Shown here: piece by piece, positions 57,553 to 64,000 of the stretch
Position numbering within the stretch: the stretch's first letter is position 1
How the letters are laid out: the number at the start of each line of letters is the position of its first letter
Source of the DNA: Deinococcus multiflagellatus
Lineage (GTDB): Bacteria; Deinococcota; Deinococci; Deinococcales; Deinococcaceae
DNA: 64,000 nucleotides
Assembly: GCF_020166415.1 (NCBI RefSeq)
Contig: NZ_JAIQXV010000014.1
Span: 62,001 to 126,000, forward strand
Direction of reading: 5' to 3'
Translations under genes and position numbers: made by a program
Notes under the pieces: model-generated
Databases searched by the model: none
Seen by the model: only the letters and a program-made list of their open reading frames with translations
Told to the model about the DNA's origin: nothing

Positions 57553-60096
57553 ATGCGGGCACAGAACGTCCTCAAGGGAACCGGCTCGGGGGCGCTGCCG
57601 CCCATGCTGGAGCAATACGTGCGCATGCGCGACGAGGTGGCCGCGCAGCTGCCCCACGCGCTGCTGCTGTTTCAGGTGGGCGACTTTTACGAGACCTTCG
57701 GTGAGGACGCCGAGCGCGCCGCGCGGCTGCTGGGCCTCGCGCTGACGCACAAGAGCAGCAAGGATTTCTCTACGCCGATGGCCGGCATTCCGCTGCGGGC
57801 GCTGGACAGCCATGTGGAGCGGCTGCTCTCGGCCGGGGTGTGCGTGGCGGTGGCCGACCAATTTGAAGAGCCCGGCTCGGGGCTCATGGAGCGCAAGGTC
57901 ACGCAGTTGCTGACCCCCGGCACCGTCACCGAGGAGCGGCACCTCAGCGCCGACGAGAACTATCTGGCGGCGGTGGCCACCGGCGACGGCTACGCGCTGG
58001 CCCTGCTGGACGTCTCGACGGGCGAATTTCGCTGCGCGGCCTTTCACACCCGGCTGGCGCTGTACGACGAACTCTCGCGCTGCCGCGCCCGCGAGGTGCT
58101 GCTGGCCCCCGAACTGTCGGGCAACGCCGCGCTGCTCTCGGACTTTCAGCAGCGCTTTCCGGTGATGCTCTCGCCCGCCACCTTCGACGAGGCGCGGGGC
58201 CGCGAGGAACTGACCCTGACGCTGGGCGAGGTGCCCAGCAGCCTCAGTTCGGCGGCGCTGGTGCGCGCCTGCGGAGCGGTGCTGGGCTACGCGCGCATTA
58301 CCCAGCAGGGGCAGCTGGACATGGTGCGGCGGGTGGTGCGCTTTGAGCCCGGCGCCCACATGCGCCTCAGTGACGCCGCGGTGCGCGCCCTGGAACTGTT
58401 TCAGGCGCATGTGCCGCAGGGCCGCACCCTGACGGACGTGCTGTGCCAGACGCGCACGGCGGGCGGGCGGCGGCGCCTGCGGGCGTGGCTGCGCGCGCCG
58501 CTGCTGGATGAACTGAGCATCCGCGCCCGCCTGGACAGCGTCGAAGCCCTGACCCGCGCGCCAGACCTGCGCGGCGCCGTGCGCGCCCTGCTGTACCGCG
58601 CCCACGATCTGGAGCGGCTGGCCGCCCGGGTCGCCACCCGGCGCGCCGCCCCGCGCGAGGTGGCGGCCCTGGCGCGCACCCTGGACCTGCTGCCCGAAGC
58701 GGCCACGCTGCTCGCTGGTCAGAGCGGGCTGCTGGCCGGCGTGCGCGAGCGCCTGGGCGCCCTGCCGGATGTGGTCACCCGCATTCGCGCCGCGCTGGTG
58801 GACGAACCGCCGCTGCGGCTGGGCGAGGGGGGCCTCATCCGCGACGGCTTTCACGCTGAACTGGATACCCTGCGCGCCGAGGCCCTGGGCCACCGCGCCT
58901 GGCTGGCGGAGCTGGAAACCAGCGAGCGCCTGCGCACCGGCATTGGCAACCTCAAAGTGGGCTTTACGGGGGTCTTCGGCTACTACCTGGAAGTGACCGG
59001 GCCGCATCTGAACAAGGTGCCCGCCGATTACCGCCAGATTGCCACCCTGAAAGACCGCGCCCGTTTTACCCGCCCCGACCTGCGCGAGCGCGAACGCGAG
59101 ATTGCCCGCCTGGAAGCGGCGGCCGGCCGCCTGGAACTGGAGGTCTTTACCGAGTTGCGCGCCAGCCTGGCCGCCCACGCCGAGGCCCTCTCCGAAGCGG
59201 CGGGGGCCCTGAGCGAGCTGGACGTGCTCTCGGCGCTGGCCGAGGTGGCAGCCGAAGCCGGCTGGATTCGCCCCGAGACCACAGACGGCGAGCTGCGGCT
59301 GACCCAGGCGCGGCACCCAGTGGTGGAGCGCAGCCTGGGCGGGCGCTTTGTGCCCAACGATGTGGCGCTGGACGACCACGGGCGGCTGGTGCTGCTGACC
59401 GGCCCCAACATGGCGGGTAAAAGCACCTACCTGCGCACGGCGGCCCTGTGCGCGCTGCTGCACCAGATCGGCTCGTTCGTGCCCGCCGACGCGGCGGCCC
59501 TGCCGGTCTACGACGCCATTCACACCCGCATTGGCGCCAGCGACGATCTGGCGGGGGGCCGCTCTACGTTCATGGTCGAGATGAGCGAACTGGCCGCCAT
59601 TCTGCACGGCGCCACCGGACGCAGCCTGGTGATTCTGGATGAAATCGGGCGCGGCACCAGCACCTTAGACGGCCTGGCGATTGCCCAGGCGGCGCTGGAA
59701 CACCTGCACGGAGCGGGCGCACACACCCTGTTTGCCACCCACTATTTCGAGTTGACCCGGTTAGAAGGCGAGTTGCCCGGCCTGCGCAACCTGCATGTGG
59801 CCGCCGAGGAAGACGCGGCGGGCAGCGGCGGCCTCACCTTTTACCACCAGGTGGTGCCCGGCGCCGCCCGGCAGAGCTACGGCGTGGAGGTGGCCCGCCT
59901 CGCCGGCCTGCCGGGGCCGGTGACGGCGCGCGCCGCCAAGCTGCTGGCCGCCCTGAGCACCCAGGGCGACGACCAGCGCCTGATCCGCGAACTGGCCGCC
60001 CTGGACCTGGGCCGCCTGACGCCCCTGCAGGCCCTGGAACTGCTGCACCGCTGGCAGCGGGAGGCGCGGGGCGTGGAAACGGTGGGTGGGGGGTAG
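57553..60096 (+). CDS. mutS: DNA mismatch repair protein MutS
   Basis: 847 residues. N-terminal mismatch-binding domain with the Phe-x-Glu reader in QVGDFYETF (Phe45-Tyr46-Glu47). Connector, lever and clamp domains follow. The ABC-type ATPase has Walker A GPNMAGKS (617-624), then a DEIGRGTSTLDG Walker B/signature and a FATHYFELT switch. A helix-turn-helix dimer end follows. ATG 57553 is 7 nt after TATCCT (57540-57545). No RDRM palindrome is visible upstream. mutL is not next to it: the 413 bp downstream hold repeats and the next gene is on the opposite strand. Confidence 0.97.
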   Translation: MRAQNVLKGTGSGALPPMLEQYVRMRDEVAAQLPHALLLFQVGDFYETFGEDAERAARLLGLALTHKSSKDFSTPMAGIPLRALDSHVERLLSAGVCVAVADQFEEPGSGLMERKVTQLLTPGTVTEERHLSADENYLAAVATGDGYALALLDVSTGEFRCAAFHTRLALYDELSRCRAREVLLAPELSGNAALLSDFQQRFPVMLSPATFDEARGREELTLTLGEVPSSLSSAALVRACGAVLGYARITQQGQLDMVRRVVRFEPGAHMRLSDAAVRALELFQAHVPQGRTLTDVLCQTRTAGGRRRLRAWLRAPLLDELSIRARLDSVEALTRAPDLRGAVRALLYRAHDLERLAARVATRRAAPREVAALARTLDLLPEAATLLAGQSGLLAGVRERLGALPDVVTRIRAALVDEPPLRLGEGGLIRDGFHAELDTLRAEALGHRAWLAELETSERLRTGIGNLKVGFTGVFGYYLEVTGPHLNKVPADYRQIATLKDRARFTRPDLREREREIARLEAAAGRLELEVFTELRASLAAHAEALSEAAGALSELDVLSALAEVAAEAGWIRPETTDGELRLTQARHPVVERSLGGRFVPNDVALDDHGRLVLLTGPNMAGKSTYLRTAALCALLHQIGSFVPADAAALPVYDAIHTRIGASDDLAGGRSTFMVEMSELAAILHGATGRSLVILDEIGRGTSTLDGLAIAQAALEHLHGAGAHTLFATHYFELTRLEGELPGLRNLHVAAEEDAAGSGGLTFYHQVVPGAARQSYGVEVARLAGLPGPVTARAAKLLAALSTQGDDQRLIRELAALDLGRLTPLQALELLHRWQREARGVETVGGG

Positions 60097-60143
60097 GGGA
60101 AGAGGGTCGAGGAGTCTAAGGGTCGAGAGGTCGAGCACTTCAG

Positions 60144-60312
60144 CAATGGTGCGGACAGTTTCAGCATTTCACAGAGGAAAGCCTGACAAACACACTGGTT
60201 TTCCCCTCCCCCCTCGTGGGGGAGGTCGGGAGGGGGGGCAGCGAGTCGAGCGGCCCAGACGACGTTTCTTCCATGGGCCACTTGCCACGCTTGAAAACTG
60301 CCCGAACCATTG
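60144..60312. mobile_element. 169-bp MITE-like element, copy 2
   Basis: Same length, terminal inverted repeats (CAATGGTGCGGACAG left, complement of CAATGGTTCGGGCAG right) and internal C-run/G-run hairpin as the element at 3650-3818, with a limited number of substitutions. TTCAG flanks it at 60139-60143 and, after one extra base, at 60314-60318, a probable target duplication. It lies 48 bp after the mutS stop. Confidence 0.8.
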
Positions 60313-60475
60313 ATTCAGACGGATTCCGGATCATTCGTGATTGCCCCGCGCTTCGCTTCGGCGCTTCCACGCCTCTCCGTCACCATTTTTCTGTCTCTGC
60401 TACGCCACTGTGCGAGCCCCTCTGGTCGGGTTCATCAGGTGTGGAAAAACGGATGAACCGGAAGCCTGATCAGAC
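60313..60475 (+). repeat. Diverged dispersed repeat next to MITE copy 2
   Basis: It begins TTCAGACGGATTCCGGATCATTCGTGATTG and ends near GAACCGGAAGCCTGATCAG. It shares the ACGGATTCCG end and a GGTCGGG block with family A and matches the diverged copy near 34345-34500. No coding capacity. 60097-60510 has no other feature I can support. Confidence 0.55.
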
Positions 60476-60510
60476 TTCTCGACGCCTCGACCTCTGCCCT
60501 CCAGACTTCT

Positions 60511-61221
60511 CTATTCCACCCGCTGCCGCGCGCTGGCACTTTCCCGGTAGCTCAGGTCGCCCGTCACACGCATGGCCAGGGCTTCCAGGGCGGCCTGCCG
60601 GGCCTGGGCGTCGGTGCGCGCCAGCACCGCCTGAAGGTCCTGTGCGGCGGCGGGCTCGCGCTGCCAAAGCTCGGACAACCAGCGCTGCGGCTTGACCTCC
60701 CACCAGCCCCGGGCGCGGAACAGGGCGGGCAGGAGCCCATGCACGCACAGCCCAGCCATCAGGCCGTGCAGGGGGTCATCGGTCTCGGCCAGGGCGCGGG
60801 CGTCCACCACCGCGTCAATCAGCCCGAACCGTGCTTGCTCGCTAAGGGGCCGGGGCGCCGGACCAGCCGCCTGCAGGGCGCGGGCCTCGGCCATCAGGGC
60901 GTCCAGGTCGGGGTGGGGCCAGACAGGGCGGCCCTCGGCGTACATGGCGATGGTGGCGGCGTCGCCGACCGCGAACATGGCGCGGACCTTGCGCACCGGG
61001 TTGTGAAACACCTCCACGGGCACCCCGTCCACCAGCCAGTTCTCGCGCCAGCGCTCGTCGCCGTCCACCAGCACATGAACGTCCAGGTCGCTGTGGGCGT
61101 TCGCCTCGCCCCGCGCGGCGCTGCCACACCACAGCGCAGCGTGGGCGCCCGGGGTGGCCCGGATGCGTTCCAGCACGGCGGGCAGAGCGGCTTCCAGGCG
61201 GGCTTGCGCGGCATCTGGCAT
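60511..61221 (-). CDS. Nucleotidyltransferase-domain protein
   Basis: 236 residues. The N-terminal polymerase-beta-type fold has CGSAARGEANAHSDLDVHVLV, giving GSxxRG and the two metal-binding Asp of SDLD, and a third acidic position in VEVFHN. The remaining ~130 residues are helical (VVDARALAETDDPLHGLMAGLCVHGLLPALF), as in aminoglycoside nucleotidyltransferase-like or HEPN-linked proteins, but no HEPN RxxxxH is apparent. The target could be a small molecule, an RNA or a protein. ATG 61221 is 5 nt after TACCCT (61227-61232, minus strand). Confidence 0.8.
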   Translation of the reverse strand: MPDAAQARLEAALPAVLERIRATPGAHAALWCGSAARGEANAHSDLDVHVLVDGDERWRENWLVDGVPVEVFHNPVRKVRAMFAVGDAATIAMYAEGRPVWPHPDLDALMAEARALQAAGPAPRPLSEQARFGLIDAVVDARALAETDDPLHGLMAGLCVHGLLPALFRARGWWEVKPQRWLSELWQREPAAAQDLQAVLARTDAQARQAALEALAMRVTGDLSYRESASARQRVE

Positions 61222-61267
61222 GCCGGAGGGTAGCAGGGAGCCAGGCAGCGGGCCTCAGCCCTCTGGC

Positions 61268-61813
61268 CTAGACTTCGGCCACCCCGGCGGGGCGGTCCTG
61301 GGCCCATTCCAACCACAGCCCCTGCCCGGCCAGCCACGCCTGCAAGTCGTACCGGGCGCGCGCCAGCCCGGACAGGGTGCGGTGGGCCATCGCCACGGCG
61401 TGGTGCATCTCGGGTTCCGTCAGGTAGCCAGCGGCGCGGGCGGCCAGCAGCTCATCGGTGTCCACGATCTCGGCCATCAGCCCGTCGTGGACCAGCAGGT
61501 CCAGGTACAGGTCGCGCACCACCCACACCGCCCCCTCCTGCCAGATGTCGGCCACATCCAGGTGGTAATCGTGTTCGCGCTCGCCGTGAAAATCGTAGCG
61601 GCAGACCACCAGATTCAACGCCGGCAGCAGGTGCGCCTGCCAGTGGCGCACCCGGGGATGGCCCACAAAGGGCCGCGAGACATACAGGCCCCCTGCCGTC
61701 TCACGGTAAGTCTGCACCGCGCGCACGCCGGTATTCGTGTGGTGGCGCAGGGCCGGCACGTCGTGCCGCTCCACCTTGACGGGATGGGCTGCCGGGGGCG
61801 CCAGGGTCACCAT
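61268..61813 (-). CDS. DUF402 family protein (FomD/nucleoside-diphosphatase-like)
   Basis: 181 residues. DUF402 core: LNLVVCRYDFHGEREHDYHLDVADIWQEGAVWVVRDLYLDLLVHDGLMAEIVDTDELLAARAAGYLTEPE. The clustered acidic residues (YHLDV, DLYLDLL, IVDTDEL) form the metal site in this family, whose members hydrolyse nucleoside di/triphosphates or CMP-phosphonates. ATG 61813 is 5 nt after TACGCT (61819-61824, minus strand). 47 bp before the nucleotidyltransferase start on the same strand, but each seems to have its own -10. Confidence 0.85.
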   Translation of the reverse strand: MVTLAPPAAHPVKVERHDVPALRHHTNTGVRAVQTYRETAGGLYVSRPFVGHPRVRHWQAHLLPALNLVVCRYDFHGEREHDYHLDVADIWQEGAVWVVRDLYLDLLVHDGLMAEIVDTDELLAARAAGYLTEPEMHHAVAMAHRTLSGLARARYDLQAWLAGQGLWLEWAQDRPAGVAEV

Positions 61814-61945
61814 GCTCCAGCGTACCGGGCCCAGCCGCCGGGTGAGATGAGGCGCGCCCCCAGCCCCGTGAGGCCGCCGAAGCTGACTGGCAGGTCAGAT
61901 CAGGACCAAGCGACTCTGAGGTGGCCTTGAGCGTTGCTTTAGAAA

Positions 61946-62023
61946 AGGCCCTGGGCTTTGATCCATGGGCCATGAGCGCCCGTCGCCTTTGTGCCCATGG
62001 CTCATGGCCCAGAGCCCGTGGCC
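61946..62023. terminator. Word-iterated hairpin after the U32 gene
   Basis: GGGCTTTGATCCATGGGCCATGAGC on the left and GCCCATGGCTCATGGCCCAGAGCCC on the right are imperfect reverse complements around ~25 nt. The same words occur at 1594-1640 and 2034-2066. It ends next to the stop of the minus-strand U32 gene and probably terminates it. The rest of 61814-62024 shows nothing definable beyond the DUF402 promoter. Confidence 0.6.
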
Positions 62024-62024
62024 C

Positions 62025-64000
62025 CTACACCACTGGCAGGGCGTCCAGCAGCCCGAAGTCGTGCGGCACAAACAGGCTGCCTTCGGTGACGCCCTGGTCG
62101 GTCTGGGCATTTAAGGCCGTCTCCAGCTGGGCCGCGCTCACCTCGCCGCGCAGGAAGGCGCGGTGGGCGGCGATCACCTCGCGGACCTGCTCGGGCGTTT
62201 CGTGAACGAATTCCAGGCGCAGGTCGCGGATACCCGCCGCCTGCCACGCCCCCAGGTGCGCGGCGGCCACCTGCGGGCGGCCTTCGAAGACGGTGTTGCG
62301 GCAGCCCACATCGGCCATGACCGGGTGCACGCGGCCCCGTTCGTCGCGCAGGGCCACGCGGTGGGACTCGCAGGGGTGGCCGCAGTTCGTGTAGTCGGTG
62401 CCGTCGCTGAGGAAGCGGCAGAACACGCAGTGCTCGGTGTGAAAGACCGGCAGGTGCCCGTAGGCCACCGGCTCCAGCGCCGCGCCGCCCACCAGCGCGG
62501 CCAGTTCGGTGATCTGCTGCGCGTTCAGGTCGTAGGTGGGGGTCAGGCGGGTCAGGCCCAGGTCCAGCAGGGCGCGGGTGGTGAGCACGTTGGCGGCATT
62601 CAGGCTGAAGTCGCCGGTCAGTTCGGCACCGCCGCTCTGGCCCTGGAGGCCCTCCAGCAGGCCCCCCGACCGCACCAGAAGGCCCGCGTCCAGCGACAGC
62701 AGGAACTTCTGCAGGTTCTGCTCGGTGGGCTTGAGGATGCGTGGGCTGGCCACCCGCACCGGTATCCCGGCGGCCTTCACGCGCTCCACGCTGGGCTTCA
62801 GGCCGTACAGTTCCAGGTAATCGAGGGTGATGGAATCCGGGCGGGCCTCTAAGGCGGCGTCCAGCTGTTCAGGCGTGCGCACCAGGACATGCAGGCGCGT
62901 GGCCCCGGGGGCGGCCACGGCGGGCGGGCCCAGGCGGCGCAGGGTGTCGTCCAGCTGGGGGGCGGCAGTCCGCGCCGTCCCCTGCTCGCGCAGGGCGGTC
63001 AGGGCAGCGGCAGCCTCGCGGCGCAGGCTGTTCAGGGCACTGACGGGCAGGAAACCCGCCCCCTGTAGCTCCACCGTCAGCGTGCGCAGGTGGTAGGGCG
63101 TGCCGCCCAGCTTGCCCAGCTGCTCGCGCAGGGCCGCCTCGTCCAGCGCGCGGTTGCGGGCCGGGGACAGCGGCTCGGGGAGGGTGACGGTGACCGTACG
63201 CCCCGCCTCATCGGTCAGGGTCAGGGCGGGCACCTCGCCCACATGGCCCACAAACTGGGCGTCCACGGGCCGGGTGTGCACCGGGTCGGCGGCGTCCACC
63301 AGGGGCCGCACCCGCGCCGCCAGCGTGGGGTCCTGGGTGCGCCACACCGGGTCGCCTTCGCGCACGCGGGCGGGATCCACCGCGCCGCGCCCGAAGCGGA
63401 GTTCGTGGATGGTGGAGGGTTGAGGGTTGATAGTAGGGCGGTTCTGCCCTCTGTGTCCCTCCACCGGGTTCACCTGATAGACGAAGCCGCCTTCCTCGCG
63501 GCCTTCGGGGGTGCGCCAGTTGGCAGGGTCGAACACGAGGCCGTCGCCGGGCTTTACCGTTTCGGTCAGCTCGACCAGCACGCCACGTTCGGTCACGCCG
63601 CGCACGGTGCCCACGCGCACGCCCCGGTGACGGGGGGCGCGGCCCCGCACCACGGTCTGGTGGTTGGTGCCCGCCATGAAGTGCGGCCCCAGGCCCCGCG
63701 AGTACACCTGCTCCAGATCGCGCTCCTCCTGCGGGGTCACGCTGAGGGGGAGCCCCGCCCAGGCTTCATCCACGGCCTTGCGGTAGGCGGCGGTGGTGAG
63801 GGCCACGAACTCGGCGTCCTTGTAGCGCCCCTCAATCTTCAGGCAGTCCACGCCAATACGCACCAGTTCCGGCACCTGGTGCAGGGCGTACAGGTCGCCG
63901 GGCGACAGCAGGTAGCGGGCGTCGCCCAGATCCCGCTCCAGACCGTCTACCAGCAGGTCGTACGGCAGGCGGCAGGCCTGGGCACACTGCCCCCGGTTGG
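62025..64000 (-). CDS. Peptidase U32 family protein (RlhA/TrhP-type hydroxylation enzyme), 5' end outside the window
   Basis: The frame is open to the window edge, so the first ~200 residues are missing; internal ATG 63875 is not the start. Family signatures: RGQCAQACRLPYDLLVDG, SPGDLYALHQVPELVRIGVDCLKIEGRYKDAEFV, then the long C-terminal region found in the rRNA-hydroxylating RlhA (YdcP) subgroup. A cysteine cluster late in the protein (EHCVFCRF...NCGHPCESH) likely holds an Fe-S cluster. Such enzymes make 5-hydroxycytidine in 23S rRNA or 5-hydroxyuridine in tRNA. ho5C2501 is known in D. radiodurans 23S rRNA, so RlhA is the better guess. Oddity: ~20 residues (EGHRGQNRPTINPQPSTIH) come from a hairpin repeat in frame. 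Confidence 0.85.
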   Translation of the reverse strand, partial: NRGQCAQACRLPYDLLVDGLERDLGDARYLLSPGDLYALHQVPELVRIGVDCLKIEGRYKDAEFVALTTAAYRKAVDEAWAGLPLSVTPQEERDLEQVYSRGLGPHFMAGTNHQTVVRGRAPRHRGVRVGTVRGVTERGVLVELTETVKPGDGLVFDPANWRTPEGREEGGFVYQVNPVEGHRGQNRPTINPQPSTIHELRFGRGAVDPARVREGDPVWRTQDPTLAARVRPLVDAADPVHTRPVDAQFVGHVGEVPALTLTDEAGRTVTVTLPEPLSPARNRALDEAALREQLGKLGGTPYHLRTLTVELQGAGFLPVSALNSLRREAAAALTALREQGTARTAAPQLDDTLRRLGPPAVAAPGATRLHVLVRTPEQLDAALEARPDSITLDYLELYGLKPSVERVKAAGIPVRVASPRILKPTEQNLQKFLLSLDAGLLVRSGGLLEGLQGQSGGAELTGDFSLNAANVLTTRALLDLGLTRLTPTYDLNAQQITELAALVGGAALEPVAYGHLPVFHTEHCVFCRFLSDGTDYTNCGHPCESHRVALRDERGRVHPVMADVGCRNTVFEGRPQVAAAHLGAWQAAGIRDLRLEFVHETPEQVREVIAAHRAFLRGEVSAAQLETALNAQTDQGVTEGSLFVPHDFGLLDALPVV
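63405..63470. repeat. Word-type hairpin inside the U32 coding sequence
   Basis: GGTGGAGGG (63411-63419) and CCCTCCACC (63457-63465) enclose GGGTTGAGGGTTGATAG words and a smaller AGGGC/GCCCT stem. Its words resemble the intergenic hairpin at 16036-16095, yet it is read through in frame. Confidence 0.6.

Overview
The window is a high-GC (about 70 %) chromosomal segment from a Deinococcus species. This rests on several signs. A 17-bp palindrome of the radiation/desiccation-response type sits just upstream of the gyrB promoter. Type 2 isopentenyl-diphosphate isomerase and PspA/IM30 are present. Most starts lie 5-9 nt after a TANNNT box, the leaderless arrangement reported for Deinococcus. Small dispersed repeats of the kind described in Deinococcus genomes are also present. 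I see no prophage, CRISPR array, rRNA operon or transposase gene.

Layout. 1-6300: a pseudokinase-like membrane protein, guaA, then a GAF-GAF-HD-GYP phosphodiesterase and a small SH3/Excalibur-like secreted protein. 6.4-16 kb: a TPR-GGDEF-EAL protein, ychF, mnmE, a secreted protein, pspA, a lipoprotein and dxs. 16-28 kb: proA, a hypothetical gene carrying a repeat, yvcK-rapZ, a lipoprotein, metG behind a Met-rich leader ORF, a GNAT gene, an MFS gene, ruvA, fni and the initiator tRNA. 28-36 kb: small membrane proteins, a CPBP protease, a kinase/adhesin-like/regulator three-gene operon, and a padR-membrane protein-lepB operon with a double palindrome at its promoter. 36-49 kb: BON-LysM protein, M1 peptidase, Nudix, thioesterase-rbfA, CAT-like enzyme, LysM-glycosidase, a vWA membrane protein divergent from a two-gene operon ending in a patatin phospholipase. 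49-64 kb: gyrB, a subtilisin and its upstream BTAD-like regulator, a kynB-like cyclase, thioesterase and DCoH, a 38-residue small protein with its own promoter, mutS, a nucleotidyltransferase, a DUF402 protein and a peptidase U32 gene running off the end.

How genes work together. Two cyclic-di-GMP enzymes (HD-GYP, and GGDEF-EAL with an intact inhibitory site) lie 2 kb apart. dxs and fni belong to isoprenoid synthesis (precursor supply for carotenoids), and the IspG/IspH steps are elsewhere. gyrB, ruvA and mutS are DNA maintenance genes. mnmE, rbfA, metG, ychF, U32 and tRNA-fMet serve translation. Many pairs overlap by 4 bp, giving short translationally coupled operons.

The least ordinary material is non-coding or very small: a 169-bp terminal-inverted-repeat element present twice, both times at the same end of a second repeat family; one copy of that second family read in frame inside a gene; long hairpins built of iterated short words at gene ends, one of them in frame inside the U32 gene; a 14-residue Met-rich leader ORF before metG; a 20-codon ORF coupled to the HD-GYP gene; and the 38-residue small protein with an operator-like palindrome in its promoter.
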